DNA of 64,000 nt from positions 1,925,501 through 1,989,500 of the forward strand of contig NZ_CP046509.1 in the NCBI RefSeq assembly GCF_009738185.1, read 5' to 3'. The notes under the pieces are model-generated. The model was not told the origin of the DNA. It was given only the letters and a program-made list of their open reading frames with translations, and ran no database searches. The stretch's first letter is position 1, and the number at the start of each line of letters is the position of its first letter. This DNA is from Erwinia sorbitola (lineage in GTDB: Bacteria > Pseudomonadota > Gammaproteobacteria > Enterobacterales > Enterobacteriaceae). Of this stretch, positions 16,352 through 25,184 are shown piece by piece. Made by a program: the position numbers and the translations under genes.

Positions 16352-17443
16352 TCAGACGTTGAACAGGAAGTTCATCACATCGCCATCTTTCACGATGTAA
16401 TCTTTACCTTCTGAACGCATCTTACCCGCCTCTTTTGCACCCTGTTCACCTTTGTAGGTAATAAAGTCTTCAAACGCGATAGTCTGGGCGCGGATAAAGC
16501 CTTTCTCAAAGTCAGTGTGGATCTTACCGGCAGCCTGAGGGGCGGTAGCGCCAACAGGAATTGTCCATGCGCGTACTTCTTTTACGCCAGCGGTAAAGTA
16601 GGTTTGCAGGTTCAGCAGGGCATAACCGGCACGGATCACGCGGTTCAGACCGGGTTCTTCAATGCCAAGCTCGGCCATAAACTCTTCGCGATCGCCATCT
16701 TCCAGTTCAGCAATATCAGATTCAACGGCAGCACAGACCGGTACCACTACGGAACCTTCTTTCTCTGCAATTGCGCGCACTACGTCGAGGTATGGGTTAT
16801 TTTCAAAACCGTCTTCGTTAACGTTAGCGATATACATGGTTGGCTTCAGAGTCAGGAAGCTCAGATAGCGGATTGCCGCTTTATCTTCATCGCTCAGATC
16901 CAGCGCGCGCAGCATACCGGCTTTCTCAAGGTGCGGCAGGCACTTCTCCAGCGCAGCCTGTTCAGCTTTTGCGTCTTTATCGCCGCCTTTGGCCTTCTTC
17001 TGTACGCGCTGCAAAGCACGCTCACAGGTGTCCAGGTCAGACAGTGCCAGTTCAGTGTTAATGGTATCGATATCGTCTGCCGGATCGACTTTATTATTTA
17101 CGTGAATAATATTGTCGTTTTCGAAGCAGCGCACTACGTGACCGATAGCTTCGGTTTCACGGATGTTAGTCAGGAACTGGTTACCCAGGCCTTCACCTTT
17201 AGACGCGCCTTTCACCAGACCGGCAATATCAACGAATTCCATAGTGGTTGGCAGGATACGCTGTGGCTTAACGATCTCAGCCAGCTGGTCGAGACGTGAA
17301 TCAGGCATCGGCACGACGCCGGTATTCGGCTCAATGGTACAGAACGGGAAGTTAGCTGCTTCGATGCCCGCTTTGGTTAACGCATTGAACAGTGTGGATT
17401 TACCGACGTTTGGCAGGCCCACAATACCGCATTTGAATCCCAT
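16352..17443 (-). CDS. ychF: YchF/Ola1 ribosome-associated ATPase
   Basis: The 363-residue P-loop protein of the Obg-related TRAFAC class equals E. coli YchF in length. G1 is GLPNVGKST (8-16). The base-recognition motif is NVNE in place of NKxD, which gives the preference for ATP. A TGS domain occupies the C-terminal 85 residues (TYFTAGVKEVRAW...). YchF binds ribosomes and affects translation start choice and the oxidative-stress response. In E. coli it lies just downstream of pth on the same strand; here a SulP gene and an EAL gene lie between. Confidence 0.97.
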   Translation of the reverse strand: MGFKCGIVGLPNVGKSTLFNALTKAGIEAANFPFCTIEPNTGVVPMPDSRLDQLAEIVKPQRILPTTMEFVDIAGLVKGASKGEGLGNQFLTNIRETEAIGHVVRCFENDNIIHVNNKVDPADDIDTINTELALSDLDTCERALQRVQKKAKGGDKDAKAEQAALEKCLPHLEKAGMLRALDLSDEDKAAIRYLSFLTLKPTMYIANVNEDGFENNPYLDVVRAIAEKEGSVVVPVCAAVESDIAELEDGDREEFMAELGIEEPGLNRVIRAGYALLNLQTYFTAGVKEVRAWTIPVGATAPQAAGKIHTDFEKGFIRAQTIAFEDFITYKGEQGAKEAGKMRSEGKDYIVKDGDVMNFLFNV

Positions 17444-17795
17444 GTTGAATCACCTTAATATCTTGATAATCAACGCACTTGTACATGCACTGATAGTGTC
17501 ACAGACGGTTGTCTTAAAAGTTTCCGCGCATTATACACGTAATTTCAGCCTGGCGGCGGTTGATTTCTGAGACGAGGGCTAAGTTATCTCTTGAGATCGG
17601 CCTCACATTTTTTCATACTGACACGTCTTTACAGAATGCGGAGAACTTCACAGATGCATCGCTTGCAGCTTACGCCACCCTGAATGTTCTCCTCCCTGCG
17701 CAACCCCTGTTGCCGCCTTTCGTCGCTCTGACGAGCCTGTTGTGCGCCATATCACCTGCGGTATGGATGAACGATCACATAATAAAATTGGAAAT
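17444..17795. promoter_or_regulatory. Divergent intergenic region ychF-sulP
   Basis: About 350 bases lie between the ychF start and the chosen SulP start. They must hold promoters for both genes. No operator, RNA or terminator is recognised. Confidence 0.35.
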
Positions 17796-19280
17796 ATGAT
17801 GTTTAACCTGAGCAATTTCAGGGCGAGTGACGTCAAAAATGACGTGCTGGCCGGTGCCGTGGTGTCCGTGGCGCTAATTCCGGAGGCCACTGCGTTCTCT
17901 CTGCTGGCGGGGCTGTCGCCAACTATTGGCCTGCATACCGCTTTTATTCTCGGGCTGGTGACCGCCTTCTTCGGCGGTAAGCCGGGGATGATCTCCGGCG
18001 CTGCCGGATCCATTATCGTGGTGCTGATTAGCCTGATTACCCAGCACGGCTATGAATATGTGCTGCTGGCAACCATTCTTGCCGGGCTGATTCAGCTGGC
18101 GATCGGCGTACTCCGTCTGGGTAAATTTATTCGTCTGGTGCCCCAGCCTGCAATTTACGGTTTTGTTAACGGGCTGGCGATTGTCATCATGCTGGCTCAG
18201 TTCCCGATGATTAAAGGGCAGGGGCCGGTGATGTATGCGCTGGTGGCGCTGGCGATGCTGATAGTCTGGTGGTTCCCGAAGCTGACAAAAGCGATACCGG
18301 GTTCGCTGGCGGCGCTGATTGCCATTAGTGCGCTGGCTATTGGTCTGGGGCTGGATACCAAGCGCGTCGGTGACCTTGCGGATATCTCCGGTACGCTGCC
18401 CTCATTTCATCTGCCCGCAGCTCCCTTAAGCTGGGAGACGTTAAAAATTGTGCTGCCCTATGCGGTGGTGATCGCCCTGGTCGGGCTGATAGAGTCGCTG
18501 CTGACCCTCGCCGTGCTGGATGAAATGGGCGGAAAGAAAGGCGCAGGTAATCAGGAGTGCGTGGCGCAGGGCATCGGTAACACCATTTGTGGTTTCTTCG
18601 GCAGCTTCGCCGGTTGCGCGATGATCGGCCAGTCGATTATCAATTTTACCTCTGGCGGGCGCGGGCGTATATCTAACCTGGTGGGCGCGGTGCTGCTGAT
18701 TTTATTTGTCGTCAGCCTGTCGCAATACATCGCGTTGCTGCCGGTGGCGGCGCTGGCCGGAATTATGTTTGTGGTGTGCATTAACACCTTTGAGTGGAGT
18801 TCGCTGCGTCGCCTTAAGCGGATGCCGAAAGCCGATGCGGTGGTTATGGTGGCCGTCACGCTGGTGACCATTTTTACCGACCTGGCGATGGCGGTTATCT
18901 GTGGAGTTATTATCTCTGCGCTGGTTTTCGCCTGGCAGCATGCGCGCATCACTATCCTGTCGCAGTCAGAGCAGGAGGGTCAGAAGACGTATCGTCTGGA
19001 AGGGCCGCTGTTCTTTGGTTCTGCCGCCAGCTTCCAGGAGCTGTTCCACCCGGAACAGGATCCGGACAGCGTGGTGATTGATTTTGCCCGCACCCGGGTG
19101 ATGGACTCCAGCGGTGTTGAGGCTATCGACAAATTAACGGCGCGCTATCTTGAAGCGGGTAAAACCCTGCGTCTGCGCCACCTCAGTGAGGATTGTGTCA
19201 GTTTGCTGCGCCAGGCGGGGCCTTTCTGTAGCCATGAACTGGATGATCCGGATTATAAAGTTGCTAGCAACGATGCCTGA
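17796..19280 (+). CDS. SulP-family anion transporter with C-terminal STAS domain
   Basis: The protein has 494 residues from the ATG at 17796 (a further ATG follows at once; an upstream frame exists to 17742). The N-terminal core shows the SulP signature ALIPEATAFSLLAGLSPTIGLH and about 12 to 14 membrane helices. The STAS domain covers roughly the last 110 residues, including VVIDFARTRVMDSSGVEAID, where Ser is the usual phosphorylation-type serine. SulP proteins move sulfate, bicarbonate or dicarboxylates. E. coli has dauA (ychM, about 550 residues) between ychH and prs; this shorter protein lies at ychF instead and may be a distinct subfamily. Substrate is not assigned. Confidence 0.9.
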   Translation: MMFNLSNFRASDVKNDVLAGAVVSVALIPEATAFSLLAGLSPTIGLHTAFILGLVTAFFGGKPGMISGAAGSIIVVLISLITQHGYEYVLLATILAGLIQLAIGVLRLGKFIRLVPQPAIYGFVNGLAIVIMLAQFPMIKGQGPVMYALVALAMLIVWWFPKLTKAIPGSLAALIAISALAIGLGLDTKRVGDLADISGTLPSFHLPAAPLSWETLKIVLPYAVVIALVGLIESLLTLAVLDEMGGKKGAGNQECVAQGIGNTICGFFGSFAGCAMIGQSIINFTSGGRGRISNLVGAVLLILFVVSLSQYIALLPVAALAGIMFVVCINTFEWSSLRRLKRMPKADAVVMVAVTLVTIFTDLAMAVICGVIISALVFAWQHARITILSQSEQEGQKTYRLEGPLFFGSAASFQELFHPEQDPDSVVIDFARTRVMDSSGVEAIDKLTARYLEAGKTLRLRHLSEDCVSLLRQAGPFCSHELDDPDYKVASNDA

Positions 19281-19417
19281 ACCATAAAGCTAATGCTGGC
19301 CCTGCCGATAATCTAAAAATCGTCTTTTACCGACGGCGAATACAGAATTTACTCCTATAGTTTATCTGTGCGACGATTTTATACACTGGCAGGACGCCCG
19401 TTAACTGGCCCGACGGC

Positions 19418-20098
19418 ATGAAAAACGACTTTTTTTGTACTCCTGTTCATACGCTCACCGGTGAGCTGATTGCCATTGATCTGGGTTACCGGCCTCAGCC
19501 GGTGGCCGTAAACGGGCCGCCCGGGGCCGTATTACCCCCGTTATTGCCTCAGGATCGGTTGTTAAATCAGCTGCTGATTATTGAAGAGTACGCCGACTAC
19601 TTTCGTCAGCATGGGCTGATGTGCAGCGTGGCGATTGATTTCCAGCTGGCGCGTGCGGTAACTGAGTCATCATTTATCCAGCAGATCCTCAGCCATCTGC
19701 CCTTTGTACGGCTTAAGCTCTCGGAAGATTTTCCTAATCTGCATGACGGTATGGCTAATCCGCTACTGCGTACCCTGATTGAACAGCTGAATATTTTATG
19801 GCTGGATGACCTGGGTGCTGGCGATGCCAATCTGAATGCGTTGCAGTCAAATATGTTTGAAGCGGTGAAACTTGATCGCCAGTTTTACCTTGAAAACGTT
19901 AATAAACCTTTTTTCACCGTGCTGATTAATCATATCCGTCAGTACACTAACCGGGTGATTGTTGAAGGGGTGGCCGGAGACGGGCACCTTGAGGCGCTGC
20001 GTAGTAGCAAAATCTGGGGAGTGCAGGGTTATTTCAGCCCGATGCTGACGCTGGAGAGCCTGGAGCAGGGTAACGACCAGCGCTGTCAAAATCATTAG
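19418..20098 (+). CDS. Degenerate EAL-domain protein, probably catalytically inactive
   Basis: The 226-residue protein is a stand-alone EAL fold. The first motif, normally ExLxR, is replaced by LTGELIAIDLGYRP. The DDFGTG motif has become DDLGAGDANL and the KLD motif is kept as VKLDRQF; VIVEGV is near the end. Loss of the metal-binding Glu and altered DDFGTG suggest it does not hydrolyse cyclic di-GMP but may bind it or a protein partner, as YdiV-like proteins do. It is 137 bases downstream of the SulP gene on the same strand. A competent GGDEF protein is encoded nearby. Confidence 0.8.
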   Translation: MKNDFFCTPVHTLTGELIAIDLGYRPQPVAVNGPPGAVLPPLLPQDRLLNQLLIIEEYADYFRQHGLMCSVAIDFQLARAVTESSFIQQILSHLPFVRLKLSEDFPNLHDGMANPLLRTLIEQLNILWLDDLGAGDANLNALQSNMFEAVKLDRQFYLENVNKPFFTVLINHIRQYTNRVIVEGVAGDGHLEALRSSKIWGVQGYFSPMLTLESLEQGNDQRCQNH

Positions 20099-20147
20099 CA
20101 TCGCTGTGGCAGTGGTGCCGCAGCGATGAGCAGATAAAGAGCGCGCC

Positions 20148-20735
20148 TTAGCCCGCCTTGTAACTGTGCAGTCGATTCATGGCTTTCAGCCGATCCTCTT
20201 TTAACCATACCTCGGTGCAGCGCACCGCTTCATCTACGGCGTTATCAATCAGTGTCTGTTCCGCAGCCTGCGGTTTACCTAACACAAATCCCACCACTTT
20301 ATTACGATCCCCCGGATGGCCGATGCCGATGCGCAGGCGGTGGAACTCCTGGTTATTACCCAGCTTGCTGATGATATCTTTAAGGCCGTTATGACCGCCG
20401 TGACCGCCACCCAGCTTGAACTTTGCCACTCCTGGCGGCAGGTCAAGCTCATCATGCGCCACTAAAATCTCTTCGGGGGCAATGCGATAGAAGGTCGCCA
20501 TCGCTGCCACGGCTTTGCCGCTCAGATTCATAAATGTGGTGGGAACCAGCAGGCGCACATCTTCGCCGCCGATATTCAGACGCGCGGTATAACCGTAAAA
20601 TTTGCTCTCTTCTTTTAACGACTGATTATGGCGTTCAGCCAGCAAGTCAACATACCAGGCACCAGCGTTATGGCGTGTGGCGGCGTATTCAGCGCCAGGA
20701 TTGGCAAGGCCAACAATCAGTTTAATGCTGCTCAC
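20148..20735 (-). CDS. pth: Peptidyl-tRNA hydrolase
   Basis: The 195-residue enzyme matches E. coli Pth (194) along its whole length. The catalytic His22 follows the conserved LANPGAEYAATRHN. HDELDLPPG and GGGHGGHNGL are the substrate-binding loops. It releases peptides from peptidyl-tRNA that dropped off ribosomes and is essential in E. coli. As in E. coli it is divergent from ychH. Unlike E. coli, ychF is not directly downstream. Confidence 0.98.
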   Translation of the reverse strand: MSSIKLIVGLANPGAEYAATRHNAGAWYVDLLAERHNQSLKEESKFYGYTARLNIGGEDVRLLVPTTFMNLSGKAVAAMATFYRIAPEEILVAHDELDLPPGVAKFKLGGGHGGHNGLKDIISKLGNNQEFHRLRIGIGHPGDRNKVVGFVLGKPQAAEQTLIDNAVDEAVRCTEVWLKEDRLKAMNRLHSYKAG

Positions 20736-20816
20736 AAGTAGGTTTTCCTGAAGCGTGCGGGATGAAAACGGCTAGTTTACTGAAGCGGCTGCGAGAACTC
20801 AAAGATCTGCCGCCAT

Positions 20817-20832
20817 TGTGATGAAAATCACA
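20817..20832 (+). promoter_or_regulatory. CRP-type site upstream of ychH
   Basis: TGTGATGAAAATCACA is a perfect match to the TGTGA-N6-TCACA consensus. It is about 175 bases before the ychH start, in the pth-ychH divergent spacer. ychH of E. coli is CRP-activated as far as I recall. Confidence 0.8.
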
Positions 20833-21007
20833 ATAATTGAACAGCGTGATAATACATTTTCTATATAAAAACAGTCTGTTAAAAGTAAAGTTTTGTCAAA
20901 GATTAAGCGATAAATGTGATCGGTGACTCATCAGGCTTGTTAAACATTGCCTACACTAGAGGCTTATGGCAAGGAGTCTGCCTTTATTGACAAACTGGAG
21001 GTACGCA

Positions 21008-21295
21008 ATGAAACGTAAACATCTACATTTGATGGGTAATACCCTGATGGTACTAGGTTTGGTGGTGATGATCGGCGGGGTGGGGTATTCGGTGCTGAAC
21101 CAGCTTCCACAGCTCAACTTACCGCAGTTTATGGTGCATGGTGCTATCTTTAGTATTTTCATTGGCGCACTGTTATGGCTGGTGGGCGCGCGCATCAGCG
21201 GCCGGGAAAAAATTGCCGACCGTTACTACTGGGTACGCCACTGCGGTGAAAAACGCTGCCGCCATGGTGCCAGCCAGCATCATCTGAATCGTTAG
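21008..21295 (+). CDS. ychH: YchH stress-response membrane protein
   Basis: The protein has 95 residues from the ATG at 21008, which has GGAGG seven bases upstream; an upstream in-frame start at 20966 lacks this. It has two hydrophobic helices (about 7-27 and 40-60) and a basic C-terminal tail, as in the 92-residue E. coli YchH, a DUF2583 inner-membrane protein linked to stress and biofilm behaviour. It is divergent from pth, as in E. coli, with a CRP-type site in the spacer. The molecular function is unknown. Confidence 0.92.
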   Translation: MKRKHLHLMGNTLMVLGLVVMIGGVGYSVLNQLPQLNLPQFMVHGAIFSIFIGALLWLVGARISGREKIADRYYWVRHCGEKRCRHGASQHHLNR

Positions 21296-21318
21296 TAAGA
21301 TTAATATTTATTCTGTTG

Positions 21319-21341
21319 CACACCCGGTTATGCCGGGTGTG
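21319..21341. terminator. Strong hairpin between ychH and the GGDEF gene
   Basis: CACACCCGG (21319-21327) and CCGGGTGTG (21333-21341) form a 9-bp stem with a 5-base loop. There is no long T run on either side, and it overlaps the stop region of the convergent GGDEF gene at 21328. It is probably a weak bidirectional terminator. Confidence 0.5.
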
Positions 21342-22524
21342 TTGCGTGGGGCTGACTGACAAGCGCTTCTTCCGCTCCCGGGGTGTCCCGCGGGCGAAAA
21401 GTTTTCACCTGATTTCTTCCTGCCGCTTTCGCCTGATATAACGCCTCATCTGCTGCGGTCATTAAGCTGTCAATATCTTCACGCTCTGGCTGACAGCTGG
21501 CAACGCCGATGCTGACCGTATATTTTACCTTCTCCGGACAAGAATCCTCCACCACCAGGCGAATGCGTTCGGCAATCTGCTCACACTCGGCTTCACCACA
21601 CATCAATACTGCGGCGAACTCCTCACCTCCCAGACGGGCAAAATAGCTGTTTGCAGGCAGAAGGGCGGTAACCTGCTGGCAAAAATCGGTGAGCACCCGG
21701 TCGCCGCTGGCGTGGCCGTACTGGTCGTTTATGGTTTTGAAGTGGTCAAGGTCAAACAGCATCACCGAAACGGGCTGCTGGAGAGAGTTCCAGTTAGCAT
21801 TCAGCTGGGAATTTTTCTCGAACAGTGCGCGGCGATTCCAGATCCCGGTGAGTGGATCAAGCAGTGAGGCCTGACGATAGATAATCTGCGTCCGCTCATT
21901 GACCATCGCCATCATAGTAAAGCTCAGGCCGATCACCACCAGAATAGATTCGAGAATAACGTAAACAGAGAAGGTCGAGCCGCCGATAGCACCATGCAGC
22001 GGGCTGGGTATGCCGCCGTCCAGCAGTGCGCGCAGCAGATTAAAGCCCAGGTGGATGCCCAGCAGCAGCTGCGCCGGCCACCACGTTACCGGCAGCAGAG
22101 CGCGTGCGCGATGCAGCTCCCGGAGCATCGCCGAGGTATAAATAATGCACAGCAGTGAGCTCATCAGAATGCGCAGCGGCAGGGAGTTATAAAAGGCGGG
22201 AGCCAGGCACAGCATCCCCCAGACCACCATACCCACTATCCAGAACCAGCCGCAGCGGGCACCGCGCAGCGCTCGAAATGCGTTCAGTTGCAGACCGTAA
22301 GCGCACATGACCAGCAGATTGCCGGCCACAATGGGCATAAATACAAATCCTGAGCTGCGCATGCTGCTCAGGCCTACCGCAACAATGCTTAATACCAGCG
22401 AGAGACAGTTAAATCCCAGCACTCGGTTGAACTGCGCGCCACGCCAGGCGAATACCATGATGACGCTGAGAAAAGTCAGCACATACAGTTCGCAGACAAA
22501 CAGCGTATAAACGTCGAGTACCAT
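21328..22524 (-). CDS. Membrane-bound GGDEF diguanylate cyclase
   Basis: The 398-residue protein has about six or seven N-terminal membrane helices (1-200, MASE-like sensor) and a GGDEF domain (about 220-380) with an intact RLGGEEF active site near residue 305. LLDPLTGIWNRRALFE marks the domain start. No RxxD inhibitory site is seen five residues before GGEEF, so product inhibition may be absent. It should make cyclic di-GMP from GTP in response to an unknown signal. With the MFS/LysR pair it occupies the position of dauA between ychH and prs in E. coli. Confidence 0.9.
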   Translation of the reverse strand: MVLDVYTLFVCELYVLTFLSVIMVFAWRGAQFNRVLGFNCLSLVLSIVAVGLSSMRSSGFVFMPIVAGNLLVMCAYGLQLNAFRALRGARCGWFWIVGMVVWGMLCLAPAFYNSLPLRILMSSLLCIIYTSAMLRELHRARALLPVTWWPAQLLLGIHLGFNLLRALLDGGIPSPLHGAIGGSTFSVYVILESILVVIGLSFTMMAMVNERTQIIYRQASLLDPLTGIWNRRALFEKNSQLNANWNSLQQPVSVMLFDLDHFKTINDQYGHASGDRVLTDFCQQVTALLPANSYFARLGGEEFAAVLMCGEAECEQIAERIRLVVEDSCPEKVKYTVSIGVASCQPEREDIDSLMTAADEALYQAKAAGRNQVKTFRPRDTPGAEEALVSQPHATHPA

Positions 22525-22613
22525 TTAGGATTATTCCTGGAAGCAGCCATCCGGGCAAAATATCACTAAAAAATACTCTCCAAAAGGGGAGCTGAACCGT
22601 TCCGCGAAAATAA

Positions 22614-24083
22614 TTAATCTTTTGCCGGCAAACCGGACGCCCGTTTCGGGAGCAGACAGCGCCATATAGCGATGGCACACAGCAGCGTGATGGTCATCAG
22701 TACCAGCAGTAGCTGTTGAAATGCCTGTTCTGCCAGGGGCAACAGATGGGGGCCGGAGAGGTGATAACTTGCCAGCTGGCGGGCACTTTCTGGTGCTTCA
22801 CCTTGAGTATTAAGCTGGTTTACCAGCAGCTGACTGAAGAGTGTACTGACGCTGGCCAGCGCCACGCCTTCTCCCGCAACGCGTACCGTACTGAAAATAC
22901 CTGTCGCCATTCCGGCACGCTGCGGCGGTACTACGCTGACGGATAGATTATCCATTAACCCCCATGGCAGACCGCTGCCGCTGCCAATCATCACCATCGC
23001 CAACAGTGTGACTGGCAACGAGCTTTGTGGAGTTACCACACTCAACAGCCCAATTCCGGCGGCGGCCAGCAGCAGGCCTGCACAGCTGATGCTGCCCGGA
23101 TGAAAGCGCCGCGTCAGGGATACTGCAACTGATGGAACAATCAGCATCGGTAGTGAAATAGCCAGCATTAACAGGCCGGTGGTCAGCGCGTCATAGCCAT
23201 AAAAACCCATAAAACGTAGCGGCAGTACCACCAGCAACACCACAAAGCAGTAGCAGGTCGCTACCGGCAGCAGCTGTACGCCTACAAAACGGCCATACCT
23301 GAACAGGCTGAGGTCGAGCATGGGGTGGGGGCTGCGGCGCTCAATCCAGACGAACAGCAGCGCCGTTACCAGCGATGCGGTGAGTAGTGATGTCGACAGC
23401 AGACTACTGCCACTGTCGGCCACTTCGAGCATTCCCCAGGTAAACAGCGTCAGCATGATACTGAAGCTGAAAATCCCCGCCCAGTCCAGCGCCTGAGCAT
23501 CGGGGTTGCGTGATTCAGGCAGAGTGCGGATACCAATCACTAACGCCAGCACGCCGAACAGTGCGCAGCAGAGAAATACGCTGTGCCATCCTGCTACGGC
23601 CATCAGCATACCGGCAATCACCGGCCCCGCAGCGAGGCCCACACCAAAGCTGGTTCCCAGCAGGCTGAATGCACGCGCCCGTTCGCTGCCGTCAAATGCA
23701 TTTGCCAGCGCCGCGCCTCCTCCGGCCAGCGCAGCGGCGGCGGCAGCTCCCTGTAAGGCGCGCACCACGTCCAGCCATACCACGGAGGGTACCCAGCCGG
23801 TCAGCAGCGACAGCAGCGTAAATACGCTCACTCCGCTGATAAACAGGCGTTTACGTCCATAGCGATCCGCCAGGGAGCCAGCTGCCATCAGCAGACTGCC
23901 GAAACTGAGCAGGAAGGCGTTGGTGATCCAGCTCAAAGCCAGCGGAGATCCCCCGGGTTGCAGGGCAATGGCCGGGGTAGCGATCACTCCGGCTGAAAAA
24001 CTCAGGGGCAGCATCAGCGCTGCGCTGCACACCGCGAAGATGCTCCAGCGGCTGCTGTTGGCAGTCAGTGTCAGGGTACTCAT
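22614..24083 (-). CDS. MFS multidrug efflux transporter, DHA2 (EmrB/QacA-like) type
   Basis: The protein has 489 residues from the ATG at 24083 (GAGAG just upstream). The reading frame stays open further 5' but would overlap the divergent regulator. It has about 14 predicted helices. The motif LADRYGRKRLFISG lies in the loop between helices 2 and 3, and a long Ala/Gly-rich helix (LQGAAAAAALAGGGAALANAF) corresponds to helix 4. Such pumps export dyes, drugs or toxic metabolites with H+. A LysR regulator gene lies back to back about 100 bases away and probably controls it. Substrate is unknown. Confidence 0.88.
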   Translation of the reverse strand: MSTLTLTANSSRWSIFAVCSAALMLPLSFSAGVIATPAIALQPGGSPLALSWITNAFLLSFGSLLMAAGSLADRYGRKRLFISGVSVFTLLSLLTGWVPSVVWLDVVRALQGAAAAAALAGGGAALANAFDGSERARAFSLLGTSFGVGLAAGPVIAGMLMAVAGWHSVFLCCALFGVLALVIGIRTLPESRNPDAQALDWAGIFSFSIMLTLFTWGMLEVADSGSSLLSTSLLTASLVTALLFVWIERRSPHPMLDLSLFRYGRFVGVQLLPVATCYCFVVLLVVLPLRFMGFYGYDALTTGLLMLAISLPMLIVPSVAVSLTRRFHPGSISCAGLLLAAAGIGLLSVVTPQSSLPVTLLAMVMIGSGSGLPWGLMDNLSVSVVPPQRAGMATGIFSTVRVAGEGVALASVSTLFSQLLVNQLNTQGEAPESARQLASYHLSGPHLLPLAEQAFQQLLLVLMTITLLCAIAIWRCLLPKRASGLPAKD

Positions 24084-24184
24084 GGTTAACTCTCCGCTTC
24101 CTTCCAGTAAAAAAGCAGGATAAATTGGCTTTCGTTGGCGATAAACAGGCCATGTGTACGCAGATAAAGGACAAAAAGTCTCGA

Positions 24185-25087
24185 ATGAGTAGCGTAGAGA
24201 GTTTAAGCGGGTTAAATGCGTTTGTGAAAGCGGCACAGCTTGGCAGCTTTGTTGCGGCCGCAGATCGGCTTGGCGTATCGGCATCGGCTATCGGTAAAAG
24301 CGTGGCGCGGCTGGAGGCCAGCCTCGGCGTCAGCCTCTTGAATCGCAGTACGCGCAGCCTGAGTCTGACCGAAGAGGGCCTGCTATTTTTTGAACGCAGC
24401 CAGCGCATTGTGGCAGAGCTGGAAGAGGCAGAAGAGGAGCTTTCGAGGCTGATGGCCGCGCCTCGCGGGCGACTGCGTCTGAGTTTTCCGGCGATTGGTT
24501 ACCGGCTGCTGCTGCCGCTGCTGCCAGGGTTTACCGCCCGTTACCCGGAGATTGAGCTGGATCTGGATTTTAACGATCGGCTGGTCGATGTGATCGGTGA
24601 AGGGTATGACGCAGTGCTGCGCAGCGGCGAATTTGCCGATTCACGGTTGAAAGCGCGCAGGATGGGGGGATTTCGCTTCCGTATCGTGGGCGCAACGGGC
24701 TATTTCCGGCAGCATGGTATTCCGCAAACACCCGCCGATCTCGCGCAGCACGCCTGCCTGCTCTATCGTTTTTCCGGAAGTGGCCAGATCCAGCCATGGC
24801 AGTTTGACACCAGCCATCAGGCACGTCCGCTCTCCCTGACCGGGCCGCTGGTGTTTAACAATCTGGAAGCGCAGATTTCTGCCGCACGTCGCGGACTTGG
24901 GGTGATCTACGTGCCTGATTTTGCCGTAAAGGAGTATCTGGAAAAAGGAGAGTTGCGCAGCGTGCTGGATGAGCAAATCAGTGCGGGAGGGCAATTTTCA
25001 CTGCTGTGGCCGGGAAACCGGCATCTGTTACCCAAACTACGGGTATTGATCGATTATCTGGCAGAGCATATTGAACTGAGCAAATAA
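24185..25087 (+). CDS. LysR-family regulator divergent from the MFS pump
   Basis: The protein has 300 residues from the ATG at 24185 (MSSVESLSG). A frame open to 24068 would overlap the start of the MFS gene and is not preferred. The winged helix-turn-helix covers about 8-65 (AAADRLGVSASAIGKSVARLE, then LTEEG), and a substrate-binding domain follows from about residue 92. The pattern LNAFVKAAQLGSFVAAA is typical of the CrgA/DmlR-like branch. The back-to-back layout suggests that it represses or activates the pump gene and itself from the shared spacer. The effector is unknown. Confidence 0.9.
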   Translation: MSSVESLSGLNAFVKAAQLGSFVAAADRLGVSASAIGKSVARLEASLGVSLLNRSTRSLSLTEEGLLFFERSQRIVAELEEAEEELSRLMAAPRGRLRLSFPAIGYRLLLPLLPGFTARYPEIELDLDFNDRLVDVIGEGYDAVLRSGEFADSRLKARRMGGFRFRIVGATGYFRQHGIPQTPADLAQHACLLYRFSGSGQIQPWQFDTSHQARPLSLTGPLVFNNLEAQISAARRGLGVIYVPDFAVKEYLEKGELRSVLDEQISAGGQFSLLWPGNRHLLPKLRVLIDYLAEHIELSK

Positions 25088-25117
25088 AAAGGGACAGGTA
25101 TCAGCCTGTCCCTTTTC
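25087..25117 (+). terminator. Terminator after the LysR gene
   Basis: AAAAGGGACAGG (25087-25098) pairs with CCTGTCCCTTTT (25105-25116) around a 6-base loop and ends in T. It also faces the end of the convergent prs gene. Confidence 0.88.
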
Positions 25118-25184
25118 TGCGGGTTAGCGGGAAAATCATCGATGCCTGGGTGCAGGCAACGATTGTTCTCCAGTCAGGCCCGGA

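Noticed and set aside
16517..17299. 260-codon open frame opposite ychF
   Set aside because: It is the antisense shadow of the highly biased ychF coding sequence.
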